NCBI GenBank assembly: GCA_024743275.1
Contig: JANSWW010000013.1
Coordinates: 1-64,000 of the forward strand
Source: Alphaproteobacteria bacterium
Lineage (GTDB): Bacteria > Pseudomonadota > Alphaproteobacteria > JANSWW01
Reading direction: 5' to 3'
DNA length: 64,000 bases
Under the pieces are notes generated by a model that was not told where the DNA came from, made no database searches, and saw only the letters and a list, made by a program, of their open reading frames with translations. The translations under genes were made by a program, and so were the position numbers. Shown here in pieces: positions 26,530 to 34,517 of the stretch. How positions within the stretch are numbered: the stretch's first letter is position 1; every line of letters starts with the position of its first letter.

Positions 26530-27953
26530 CACGCTACCGCCTTCAACATGCCCCGGGAGGGGGTCGGTAGAAGTCCGCTGACCAGGCCGAACCCGATGAT
26601 GACGACGGCGCCGCAAGACGCCACGACGAAGGGCAATACCACGCCACCCGACATGTGCGCCGCGTAACTCGCTGCACCGGCGATGAGGGCGACGCCACCC
26701 AACCGGCCGAAGCGATAGGGCAACCGACGGCGGCGTTGCCCGAAAACGACATACAGGATGAAACGCAGGCCGAGCGCCACGGTCGTTGCGGCAATCGCAC
26801 CCCAGGCGCCCATCTCGGGAATGAGCCAGAGATAGCCGGCCAGGGCGGTGGCGGCGGCCGTCCAGTCGATCTGGGCGGGCAGGGTCGACTTCTCGTTCGA
26901 TAGGACGCCCGTATTGATGAGACTGGTCGATTCGTTCAGTGCCGCCAGAAGGGCCAGCGCCGAAATGAACTGGATCGCGCTTGCATAGGCCTCGGGCGCC
27001 AGCCAAGTCACGGTGGCGGGTCCAATCCCCGCGATACCCACCGCACCGAGCAACGCGATGCAGATGCCGAGCTCGGTCATTCGGGCACAGGTAACGTTGC
27101 CGTTGTCCCGGTTGAGGACGTTGAAGCGCCGCGGATACCACCACAGGCCGAAGGGCTGGGTCGCGAAAGCGGCCATGATCGCGATTTTTCCAGCCAGAGC
27201 GTACATCGCCAAGGCATGAGCGCCAATCGCGTCGGCCAGAATCCAGCGGTCGAAGCTGTCGAGAACGAACGTGGCCAGTCCCGCGATGAGCAAGGTGCCG
27301 CCAAATCGTCCGTGGCGGGTTAGCAGGGGGAGCGACAGTCGACAGCCCGTGTGACGCCATTGAATGACAACGAGGATGGCGCACAAGGTCGATGCACAGA
27401 TGAACCCGGCCAGGAGGACGCCGTCGATACCGAACCCCAGGGATAGGAAAAGAGCGGCAAGAACGGCCTGGACGACGGCTCGACCGGCCGAACCGCCGAA
27501 ATAGAGCGGCGCCCGGTCCTGTTGCCGAATCCAGGATAAGGGGACGAGAATGAGGGCGGTAAAGCTCAGGCTGCCGAGGATCAGGCGCGTTTGCGTCTCC
27601 GTCACACCGCCGGGAAGATAGGCGGCAATCCAGGGGGCCGCGAGCTGCAGCAAAACAGCGCTCGCGACAAAGGTCAGAAGGGCAAGGCCGAGGACGCCGG
27701 CCGCGGCTTCTTTCCGCTCGGTGTCCGTCTTCGCCTCTCCGGTGAATCTGAACAGGGTGTCGGCCAACCCGAACCCGATGACCAGGCTCAACAAGTTGGC
27801 AAGCGTCTGCAGAATGTCGAGCCGCCCGTATTCCTCCGGCGTCAGATAATGCGTAAACACCGGCAGCATGACGATGGCGGTCAGTTTGGTGAGGACAAGG
27901 GCGGCGGCGTAGACGGCCGCCTGGCCAAGGCCCGTTCGCAGCAGGTGTTTCAT
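26529..27953 (-). CDS. Wzx-type polysaccharide flippase (MATE/MVF superfamily)
   Basis: A 474-residue polytopic membrane protein with about 12-14 hydrophobic segments. It begins MKHLLRTGLGQAAVYAAALV with LTKLTAIVMLPVFTHYLTPE, the classical start of lipid-linked oligosaccharide translocases. The ATG at 27953 overlaps the stop of the polymerase gene (ATGA); a much longer in-frame extension to 28250 lies inside that gene and is rejected. It should flip undecaprenyl-linked repeat units to the periplasm for the Wzy-like polymerase. Substrate cannot be predicted. Confidence 0.88.
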   Translation of the reverse strand: MKHLLRTGLGQAAVYAAALVLTKLTAIVMLPVFTHYLTPEEYGRLDILQTLANLLSLVIGFGLADTLFRFTGEAKTDTERKEAAAGVLGLALLTFVASAVLLQLAAPWIAAYLPGGVTETQTRLILGSLSFTALILVPLSWIRQQDRAPLYFGGSAGRAVVQAVLAALFLSLGFGIDGVLLAGFICASTLCAILVVIQWRHTGCRLSLPLLTRHGRFGGTLLIAGLATFVLDSFDRWILADAIGAHALAMYALAGKIAIMAAFATQPFGLWWYPRRFNVLNRDNGNVTCARMTELGICIALLGAVGIAGIGPATVTWLAPEAYASAIQFISALALLAALNESTSLINTGVLSNEKSTLPAQIDWTAAATALAGYLWLIPEMGAWGAIAATTVALGLRFILYVVFGQRRRRLPYRFGRLGGVALIAGAASYAAHMSGGVVLPFVVASCGAVVIIGFGLVSGLLPTPSRGMLKAVA

Positions 27954-29344
27954 GAGTGGGTTTCCTTTCGGGACTCCAACTCGGCATCGACGATGCGGCG
28001 CAGCGCGATCGCGACGGCGAGGATGATGTAGATGGGCCAGGTGAAGCCCTGGGTCAGGAAGGTGCCGCTGACGCAAAATCCGGTGAAACCGCCGAGCAGC
28101 CCATTGGCGGAGGCCCGCAGGACCGGTGACATTCCATCTTCCGATGCGGTCTTGCGGGACAGTCCGTGAATGGTCCGGTAGAGAACGAACATCATCCAAA
28201 CGAACACGCCGAAGCCGAGCAGACCGGTTTCGCCAAGGACACCGAACCATGTGGAATGCACCGCATGGTTCTTGCCGTCCCAGAAATCGCTGTAGTCGAA
28301 GTAATTATAGAGGAAATTGTCGATCCCGACGCCGGTCAGCGGGTTGCCGAGGGCCATGAAGATCGCCGCTTTCCAGGCGTGAAGTCGGCCCATGGCTGAC
28401 TCGTCGATACCCTCCTCATGTGCGCCGCCGGATTGCCGATCGTCGACCCCGGCGACCGCGAACAAGGCCATCAAGGCGATAAAGCCGACCCCGCCGAGAA
28501 CGAGCTTCGATTTGATCCGTTGCGCCACGAACACTCCGGTGACCGCCGCGATTCCCAGCAGGCCGCCGCGGCTCTGCGTCGCAAGAATCGCCAGGATCAG
28601 GAGGACATAGGTGCTCGCACCCAGGACGCGGTCTAGCCTGCCGAGCCCTTTCGTCGTTGTCATGCCGAGAGAGAAACCGACGGCGAAAAGCAATACCAGC
28701 GAGAGATCGTTGGGGTCGCCCAGCATGGAACCGATGTCCCGACCGATCGTGACCCGGGTCCCCTCGACAAGCCCGATGCCGGCCGCCTTGTTCTTCAGGG
28801 CGACGGTCGCGACCGCGATCCCCGCAACGATGATGGCCCGCATCATCCAAGCCATGTCCTGTTTGGTGCGGATCGACCAGGACAGGGCGAAGACCATGAT
28901 GCCGATCTTTACATAGGTGTCCTTCCAGAAGCCTAACGAGTTGCCGACATTGCTCGCGGTGAAGATGCCCACTGTTGCCAACAGGAAGAACACGACGAAG
29001 GGAGTGTAGGCCGGGTCCCAGAACGGTCGGAGCTTCCGAAACGCCAAAGTCCAGCCGAGCGCGGCCAACGTCCCTAGGGCCAGCAGCAGCGGCAGTTTCA
29101 GCGGCATTAGCTGCGGGAAAACCTCGTGAAGACGGAAGAAGGAAAACAGGATGAAAAGCGCGGCCAGTAGAAAAGGGCGCGGCAGGGCGACGGCCGCCGC
29201 CAGGGGAATAAGGCCGACGATCAGCCCGAAGAGTGGGTGTGGCCCCAGGACCATCGCGACGCCGGTGACCAGGCTCAGCCCGATCGCCCCCAGCAGCAGT
29301 AGGGAGTGTCTGGCGTCGGACCCTCGGAGAGGCAGATCGCTCAT
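27950..29344 (-). CDS. O-antigen ligase/polymerase-family protein (Wzy-like)
   Basis: A 464-residue membrane protein with about 11-12 segments. The long periplasmic loop has GRLHAWKAAIFMALGNPLTG and VGIDNFLYNYF, with the NPLTGVG motif of the Wzy_C/O-antigen ligase family. Then comes HAVHSTWFGVLGETGLLGFG with the conserved H and G-rich stretch. Given the flippase and Wzz-like genes in the same operon it is probably the periplasmic polymerase rather than a ligase. It overlaps both neighbours by four bases. Confidence 0.88.
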   Translation of the reverse strand: MSDLPLRGSDARHSLLLLGAIGLSLVTGVAMVLGPHPLFGLIVGLIPLAAAVALPRPFLLAALFILFSFFRLHEVFPQLMPLKLPLLLALGTLAALGWTLAFRKLRPFWDPAYTPFVVFFLLATVGIFTASNVGNSLGFWKDTYVKIGIMVFALSWSIRTKQDMAWMMRAIIVAGIAVATVALKNKAAGIGLVEGTRVTIGRDIGSMLGDPNDLSLVLLFAVGFSLGMTTTKGLGRLDRVLGASTYVLLILAILATQSRGGLLGIAAVTGVFVAQRIKSKLVLGGVGFIALMALFAVAGVDDRQSGGAHEEGIDESAMGRLHAWKAAIFMALGNPLTGVGIDNFLYNYFDYSDFWDGKNHAVHSTWFGVLGETGLLGFGVFVWMMFVLYRTIHGLSRKTASEDGMSPVLRASANGLLGGFTGFCVSGTFLTQGFTWPIYIILAVAIALRRIVDAELESRKETHS

Positions 29345-30435
29345 GGCGTAGACCCTTGGGCGTAGAGCGCACCGTACCGGGCGATCATCACGTCGAGGGA
29401 CCCTTCACGTTCGGCGAAAAATCGAGGTGCGCCCGACTGGCTTGCCGTTGGTTTGTTGAAGAGCGCCTTTTCGATCGCCGCCGCCAATGCCTCCGCGTCC
29501 CCCGCCGGCACCAACTGTCCCGACACCGGGCACACCGCTTCGGCCACCCCCCCGACCCGAGTGGCGATCACCGGGACATCGCAGGCCTGGGCCTCGATCA
29601 GGGTCAAGGGATAGCCCTCGCGGTCTGACGACAGGACGAAGAGATCCAAGGCAGACAAGAAGGACGGCATTGCCTCGACTTGGCCCAGAAAGATGACCCG
29701 GTTCTCCAGACCCCGCTCTGAGACCAGTTGCTCCAAGTCTTGGCGCAGCGACCCATCGCCGGCGATTGCGAGCCGCGCCGTCGGCGCTGCGGTGCACCGT
29801 GCGAACGCGTCTATCAAGAGGCGGTGATTCTTGACCGCCTCCAACCGTCCCGCGGTTCCGATGACGACGCTTTCAGACGGCAAGCCGAGCTGCCGTCGCG
29901 CATTGTCCCGATCGATACCCCTGAAGCGGTCCATATCGATCCCGTTTCGGATTATCGTTGCCTGCCTTCCAAGTTTCTGGCGAACGCACTCCGCAACCGC
30001 GCCCGCGTCCGCGACGATCCGGGGGCGCAGCGTACGGAAAGCCCAGCCGACCACCTTGGCCCGCCGAGGATCCTCAAGATGCCAGGCATCGTGTTCAGTG
30101 TGGACGAGCCTCGCGCCACCAGCGATGCGGGCCGCCAGTCCCCCGTAAAGGAGGGGGCCGACATGATGGGTATGGACGATGTGGGCCTTCAGTTTCCGCA
30201 ATAACCGGACCAACCGCCAAACCGTCCGTGGTGAGAGACCGCTGGGCTTGTCCAGAAAGTGGAGACGGTCGGCGGTGACGCCCAGCCGCTCCCAGGCAAG
30301 CAGCGCATCGGACCGACGTCCCTCCAATGAGATGATGTGACAGTGCGGATCCCGCCGCTGCATTTCCAGGGCCAGGGATTCGATGCCGCCGGGCCTTAGA
30401 TGCTGCACGACGTGGACAATGGTGTTTCGTCCCAT
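29341..30435 (-). CDS. Glycosyltransferase family 4
   Basis: A 364-residue cytoplasmic glycosyltransferase with the GT-B fold. The N-terminus reads IVHVVQHLRPGGIESLALEM, and a histidine-rich HIVHTHHVGPLLYGG binds the acceptor side. The C-terminal half has IGTAGRLEAVKNHRLLIDAF, SALDLFVLSSDREGYPLTLI and EAQACDVPVIATRVGG, the retaining GT4 motif (E-x7-E: DREGYPLTLIEAQA). It adds one sugar from a nucleotide donor to the lipid-linked repeat. It lies between the Wzz-like and Wzy-like genes, one base from the former. Confidence 0.92.
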   Translation of the reverse strand: MGRNTIVHVVQHLRPGGIESLALEMQRRDPHCHIISLEGRRSDALLAWERLGVTADRLHFLDKPSGLSPRTVWRLVRLLRKLKAHIVHTHHVGPLLYGGLAARIAGGARLVHTEHDAWHLEDPRRAKVVGWAFRTLRPRIVADAGAVAECVRQKLGRQATIIRNGIDMDRFRGIDRDNARRQLGLPSESVVIGTAGRLEAVKNHRLLIDAFARCTAAPTARLAIAGDGSLRQDLEQLVSERGLENRVIFLGQVEAMPSFLSALDLFVLSSDREGYPLTLIEAQACDVPVIATRVGGVAEAVCPVSGQLVPAGDAEALAAAIEKALFNKPTASQSGAPRFFAEREGSLDVMIARYGALYAQGSTP

Positions 30436-30436
30436 A

Positions 30437-31954
30437 TCAGGCCTCCTGATGGTTGGATTTGCGGAGCCGCCAGATCCGTGAAAGACGCTTCTTTTGAGGC
30501 GTGATGTCGGGAATGACGCTCGGGAGATGGGGAACCCGCGCGAGCACCGGAACGCCGGTCAGGTCTGCAAGGTGTTGACGGGTGCGGACGGTGTTCTCGG
30601 TGACCTCGGTAATCACGATCAGGCCGATGCCGATGGCGATGCCGGCGGCAAGACCGAGCAAGGCGTAGATGGCCGGCGGTAGCCCAAGCGGTTTCGTTGG
30701 GATGGACGGTCGATCGATGACCTTCACGCGCTCGGGGGCCTCGAACTGGCCGAGTGCGCCGGTTACACGAGCCAGTTCGGCCCTTTCCTTGAGCGACTCG
30801 TGCACTTCCTGTTTGACGTCTACCTCGCTTTGGAGGCGCCGCAGTCGGGTTTCGATGTCTCCGAAGTTCAGGACCATGCGATCCAGAGAGGTGATTTCCT
30901 TGTCCAACGTCTCAACCTGGCGGCTGAGGTCCACCAATTCGGCCTTGGATGTCTGCAGACGTTCCAACTGAGAGACGAGGAGAATTTGCGCGCCGCTATC
31001 AGGCTCCGCGATCTGGGCGGCCGCCGCCCACAATTCCTCAACCTCCTCTTCCGTGAGGTTGGGCGCGTTGGCCAGCACCGAATCGCGTTCAGCTTTGAGC
31101 CGCGTCAATTTCCGCTCTGCGGCCTGCACTGCGCTATGTCGATCGGTGTAGCGCGACTTGAGCGTGGCGAGGTCCGCCGAGTTTTCGACGATTTGGCGTT
31201 CGATCTGGGCGACCACGGGATTGTTCTGTGCGAGGCGCGCGATCAGCGATTGGTAGCGGGCCTGTGCCCCTTCGAGCGCGGTCCGCTTTTCGGAAAGCGC
31301 AAGCTTCATGTCGGCCAGCCGCCGCATATTGCCCGCGTGAAGGTCCGGCAGGTTGGCGGCGTTCTCGGACATAAACCGCGCAAGCGCATTCTCCGCCGCC
31401 AGGAGCGCTTCCGCGCTTCCGGTGATCTGTTCTTGGAGGAATTGCTGGGAGCCCGAAATCGAGGAGCGTTCCGGTGCCAAAACCTTCTCGACAAAGCGTT
31501 GGGCGACCGCGATCAGGACCTCGTCGATCCGCGCGATGGTGTTTTGACGATAGCGCAACTCGACGAGTTCTTCGCCGATCAGACGGACAGAAAGGGATCG
31601 CGACAGATTCTCGATGCGACGGTCGCGCTCTGGCGCCGGGGTGTTCTCGTCGATCAGTTCGAGGTCGGACGCGACGGCGACCAAAATATGACGGCTATGG
31701 AGAAGGGCCTTCAAGGCGGCGATACGATCCTTGACCCGTGTCTCGACCGCGAAATCCTCCAGGAACGGGTTATGTTTCGCCGATTCCTGAATCAGGATCG
31801 TCATTTTGCTCTCGTATTGGCGTGGCTTGATGCTGCCGGCCACATATCCGAGCACCGGCATGACCAGGACCAGGACGACAATGGGATAGCGCCACCGCCA
31901 CGCCGTCTTCAGCCAAAGGGAGAGGTAGACCTGCCAGGGGAGTGCGGTCATCAC
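30437..31954 (-). CDS. Wzz/GumC-type chain-length or export protein
   Basis: A 505-residue inner-membrane protein. Transmembrane helix 1 is near residues 22-42 (RYPIVVLVLVMPVLGYVAG), helix 2 near 430-452 (IYALLGLAAGIAIGIGLIVI). Between them is a long periplasmic coiled coil, about 160-410, with heptad-like stretches. The proline-rich IDRPSIPTKPLGLP before helix 2 is the usual Wzz/PCP motif. No cytoplasmic kinase domain is fused; the BY-kinase-like ATPase at 44010 is a possible separate partner. It controls polymer length and couples to the SLBB export protein (family knowledge). It overlaps the upstream lipoprotein gene by four bases. Confidence 0.9.
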   Translation of the reverse strand: MMTALPWQVYLSLWLKTAWRWRYPIVVLVLVMPVLGYVAGSIKPRQYESKMTILIQESAKHNPFLEDFAVETRVKDRIAALKALLHSRHILVAVASDLELIDENTPAPERDRRIENLSRSLSVRLIGEELVELRYRQNTIARIDEVLIAVAQRFVEKVLAPERSSISGSQQFLQEQITGSAEALLAAENALARFMSENAANLPDLHAGNMRRLADMKLALSEKRTALEGAQARYQSLIARLAQNNPVVAQIERQIVENSADLATLKSRYTDRHSAVQAAERKLTRLKAERDSVLANAPNLTEEEVEELWAAAAQIAEPDSGAQILLVSQLERLQTSKAELVDLSRQVETLDKEITSLDRMVLNFGDIETRLRRLQSEVDVKQEVHESLKERAELARVTGALGQFEAPERVKVIDRPSIPTKPLGLPPAIYALLGLAAGIAIGIGLIVITEVTENTVRTRQHLADLTGVPVLARVPHLPSVIPDITPQKKRLSRIWRLRKSNHQEA

Positions 31955-32481
31955 TCGGTCCCCCTGCCTGATGCGATCTCACCGGTCGGGATCGCCGACA
32001 GACGGTAGGAGCCGGGCTTCAGCAGTTTGTCCTCGACGAGCCGGACGGTGTAGCCCGCATCCTCCAGGATCTTGCCGACGCGGATCGCCTGGGCGACCGC
32101 TTGGAGCTCCTCGATGCCGGTCTGTTCGGCCCGTGCGACGGTGACTTCCTTGATCCGCATCGGGTCGACGCGGTTGAGGAACCCTCCCAGTGCTTGAAAG
32201 GCGAGACCATCAAGGCCCTTGGGGGGGATTTTGAGCTCGACGGTGGGGATCGCTTCCGAAGGATCCTCGCCCTCGGCGGCGGTGCGCGCCCGGGCCAGCA
32301 TCTCGTCGACAGAGATCTTGGTGCCTTTGGAAGACGGGGCTGCCGATGAGGTCAGCACCAGCCGGTCCACCGTCGGCAAAAGCTCCATGGGATTACTAAG
32401 GGTTCCACAGGCGCCGAGCGGCAGAGCAATCAACAGAGCAAGGGTTCGGAAGGGACTCCGACGATGGGATGTCTTGAACAT
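31951..32481 (-). CDS. Putative lipoprotein, first gene of polysaccharide operon
   Basis: A 176-residue protein. The N-terminus has Arg residues, a hydrophobic core and a lipobox (LPLGAC), so lipidation at about C25 is expected. The body has mixed helix/strand character, e.g. MRIKEVTVARAEQTGIEELQ and GYTVRLVEDKLLKPGSYRLS. No family is recognised. The ATG at 32481 has AGGAG eight bases upstream, and a sigma-54-like promoter ends 35 bases before it. It leads the operon of Wzz-like protein, glycosyltransferase, polymerase, flippase and DUF4091 protein, so a structural role in export is plausible. Confidence 0.75.
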   Translation of the reverse strand: MFKTSHRRSPFRTLALLIALPLGACGTLSNPMELLPTVDRLVLTSSAAPSSKGTKISVDEMLARARTAAEGEDPSEAIPTVELKIPPKGLDGLAFQALGGFLNRVDPMRIKEVTVARAEQTGIEELQAVAQAIRVGKILEDAGYTVRLVEDKLLKPGSYRLSAIPTGEIASGRGTE

Positions 32482-32515
32482 AGCAAATCTCCTCACACAC
32501 ACGGTGGAGGAGATC

Positions 32516-32530
32516 GCAAGGTTCATACCT
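32516..32530 (-). promoter_or_regulatory. Sigma-54 (-24/-12) promoter of the wzz-wzy-wzx operon
   Basis: On the minus strand AGGTATGAACCTTGC has GG and TTGC at the right ten-base spacing. It ends 35 bases before the lipoprotein ATG. A GCATTTTGC box lies at 32604-32612, about 75 bases upstream, the usual distance for an activator site. A TATAAT hexamer nearby (minus strand, 32534-32539) is an alternative sigma-70 -10 box. Confidence 0.6.
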
Positions 32531-32584
32531 GAATTATAGCATTGATTTTATTGTATAATTTTTGGGCGTCGATGGGTGGGCAGA

Positions 32585-33760
32585 TCAATTTGAGAGAGTT
32601 TTCGCATTTTGCAGCATGGCAAGATGGGACTGTACCTCTCTCGCCCGGGCTTCCCACGTTTCGGACCGCACGCGATCGAGGCGGGTGCGGCGGTTACGCG
32701 GATCGTCCTGCGCGGCGTTCTCGATGGCCTCGGCGAACTCCGTGGGGGCATCTGCGATGCGAACGACGTCCGAATAAGCCTCGACCGCTGGGAACCGGGT
32801 CGAGATCACCGGACGGCCGGCGGCGAGATACTCCCGCAGTTTAAGCGGGTTGCAGGCCCGGATTTGCGCCGTATCCCGGAACGGCAGAAGAGACGCCGTC
32901 CAGTTCTGGGCATAGGCCGGCAAGGCTCCGTGGGGCCGCGGGCCGAGAAAGGCGACATTGGGAAGGCTCGACAGCCTGCCCAGATCCCGTCGAATATGGC
33001 CGATCATGACGAAACGCCAGTCAGGCAAACGCGTTGCGACGTCCGCGACCAGATCCGTGTCGAACCAGGCGTCGATCGAGCCATAGAATCCCGCCACGCG
33101 TTGACCAGGCCGCGTTCGGAGATCGTCCGGGGCCGACCGTGGAGCGGAGAAGAGCTCGGTATCGGCCCCATGGGGAATGACGACTGTCTTGGCGGGTGGG
33201 AATCGGGCGGCGATCAGGGGGCTCGCCGCGATGATCAGATCGGCTTTTTCGGCGAGCTTCCGCTCTTTCTCGGCGACCGGACGATGGTCTACGCCCGCCA
33301 ACGCCGAGAAGTCGTCGCCGGCATAGTAAACCACCGCCGCTTCCCCGATGGTTCCAAGCATATCGACAGCCGTCGGCAGCGAGAGCCACAGGATAGGCCG
33401 CTCCGCGTCGATAGACGCGATCGCCTTTCGGACCTGCCCGCCGACGGAGTACCGATTCACAGCGGCGGCAATCCGACTGCCGGGCCAGCTCACTGCCCTC
33501 GGCGCGACCATACGGTCGGGGGTCGGGCCCTCTAGCGGTGTTGCCGAGGTCGGCCGAACCATGGCCCGAACCTTCCGGACCACCCGCCCCAAGTCGGAGA
33601 GCCGTGGCCGCCGCATGCCGATGGAGTTGATCCAGACGACCGGGCGGTCGGCCATTAACCGGGAGATCAGATGTTGTGTCGACGAGGGATGGCGGCCCCA
33701 GTCTTCGCCGAAGACGACGAGGGGCGACGGACTCGCGATCGGTCTACGCAGTATGCTCAT
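32585..33760 (-). CDS. Glycosyltransferase (GT-B fold, GumK/GT1-like)
   Basis: A 391-residue GT-B glycosyltransferase. N-terminal motifs VVFGEDWGRHPSSTQHLISR and RPVVWINSIGMRRPRL, the middle VVYYAGDDFSAL and KTVVIPHGADTELF, then VAGFYGSIDAWFDTDLVADV and RACNPLKLREYLAAGRPVIS with the nucleotide-sugar-binding Lys/Glu. The pattern matches transferases annotated as GT4 or GumK-like in exopolysaccharide loci. It starts inside the stop of the acyltransferase gene (ATGA). It belongs to the glmS-acyltransferase-transferase unit. Confidence 0.85.
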   Translation of the reverse strand: MSILRRPIASPSPLVVFGEDWGRHPSSTQHLISRLMADRPVVWINSIGMRRPRLSDLGRVVRKVRAMVRPTSATPLEGPTPDRMVAPRAVSWPGSRIAAAVNRYSVGGQVRKAIASIDAERPILWLSLPTAVDMLGTIGEAAVVYYAGDDFSALAGVDHRPVAEKERKLAEKADLIIAASPLIAARFPPAKTVVIPHGADTELFSAPRSAPDDLRTRPGQRVAGFYGSIDAWFDTDLVADVATRLPDWRFVMIGHIRRDLGRLSSLPNVAFLGPRPHGALPAYAQNWTASLLPFRDTAQIRACNPLKLREYLAAGRPVISTRFPAVEAYSDVVRIADAPTEFAEAIENAAQDDPRNRRTRLDRVRSETWEARAREVQSHLAMLQNAKTLSN

Positions 33761-34506
33761 CGGCGGATGGCCACGACGGCCCCTCGATCATCGACCTGTT
33801 CAGGCGTGGCCAAGGGCCGAATGACACGAGCGGGGACACCCCCCGCGAGAACGCCGGGAGGAAGGGATCGGGTCACCACACTGCCGGCCGCGACAATGGT
33901 GCCCTCCCCAATCTCGACGCCGGCGGAGATGCTGCAACCTGTACCGAGCCAGACATTCTTGCGGAGCACGATATCGCCGATCTGATCCTCTGTGTCGGGT
34001 AACCCGGCCGCCCGGGCGTCCGCATCGATCGGATGGCCTGGATAGCCCGCGAAGAATGCCCGGCCACCAAGGCGGACGTTGTCCTCGAAGACCACCCGGG
34101 TGCCGACGGCAATGGTCGTTTGCCAGCCGATGCCGACATTATTGCCGACAATGAATTGCGGCCTGGTCTTGCCGGCACCCCGCCCACTGATCGTCAAAGC
34201 GGTTGAGAGGCGGCACCGGTCGCCCATCGTGATCTCCACCGGTCCCGTGACCAGGGGCATGCCGCCGCCGGCCAAATGAAGGCTGCGATGGGTTCCGTCG
34301 AGCCGACTTCGGAACATCGGTGTATAATAGAAGACGCGGCTGAAATTCCCGATCAATCCGGTGATCAGCAGATGGCATTTCAGAAGGCCGCTGTGCAGGC
34401 CGGGAACGACCGGTATATCCGTCGATTGAATGGTCTTGGCCGTGCGATAGAGGAAATCCGCCAACGGTGTCTCGCGCCGGCGTATCCAAGTTGTCAGTCC
34501 AGACAT
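33757..34506 (-). CDS. Left-handed beta-helix acyltransferase (WcaF-like)
   Basis: A 249-residue protein. The first 70 residues are helical with an amphipathic membrane-facing look. The rest is a hexapeptide-repeat fold: VTGPVEITMGDRCRLSTALT, FIVGNNVGIGWQTTIAVGTR, then NVWLGTGCSISAGVEIGEGT and IVAAGSVVTRSLPPGVLAGG with VPARVI. Such enzymes O- or N-acetylate sugars using acetyl-CoA. The ATG at 34506 has GGGGG upstream; an ATG at 34518 overlaps the glmS stop but has no ribosome site. Acetylation of the amino-sugar repeat unit is likely (inference). Confidence 0.88.
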   Translation of the reverse strand: MSGLTTWIRRRETPLADFLYRTAKTIQSTDIPVVPGLHSGLLKCHLLITGLIGNFSRVFYYTPMFRSRLDGTHRSLHLAGGGMPLVTGPVEITMGDRCRLSTALTISGRGAGKTRPQFIVGNNVGIGWQTTIAVGTRVVFEDNVRLGGRAFFAGYPGHPIDADARAAGLPDTEDQIGDIVLRKNVWLGTGCSISAGVEIGEGTIVAAGSVVTRSLPPGVLAGGVPARVIRPLATPEQVDDRGAVVAIRR

Positions 34507-34517
34507 TGACGCCCCCA

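Noticed and set aside
26530..27987. N-terminal extension joining the DUF4091 and flippase regions into one long frame
   Set aside because: The part beyond 26529 is a frame-shadow of the flippase gene. The DUF4091 gene has its own ATG overlapping the flippase stop.
30800..32008. Plus-strand 402-residue frame opposite the Wzz-like gene
   Set aside because: Antisense to a well supported coiled-coil membrane protein; no family features.
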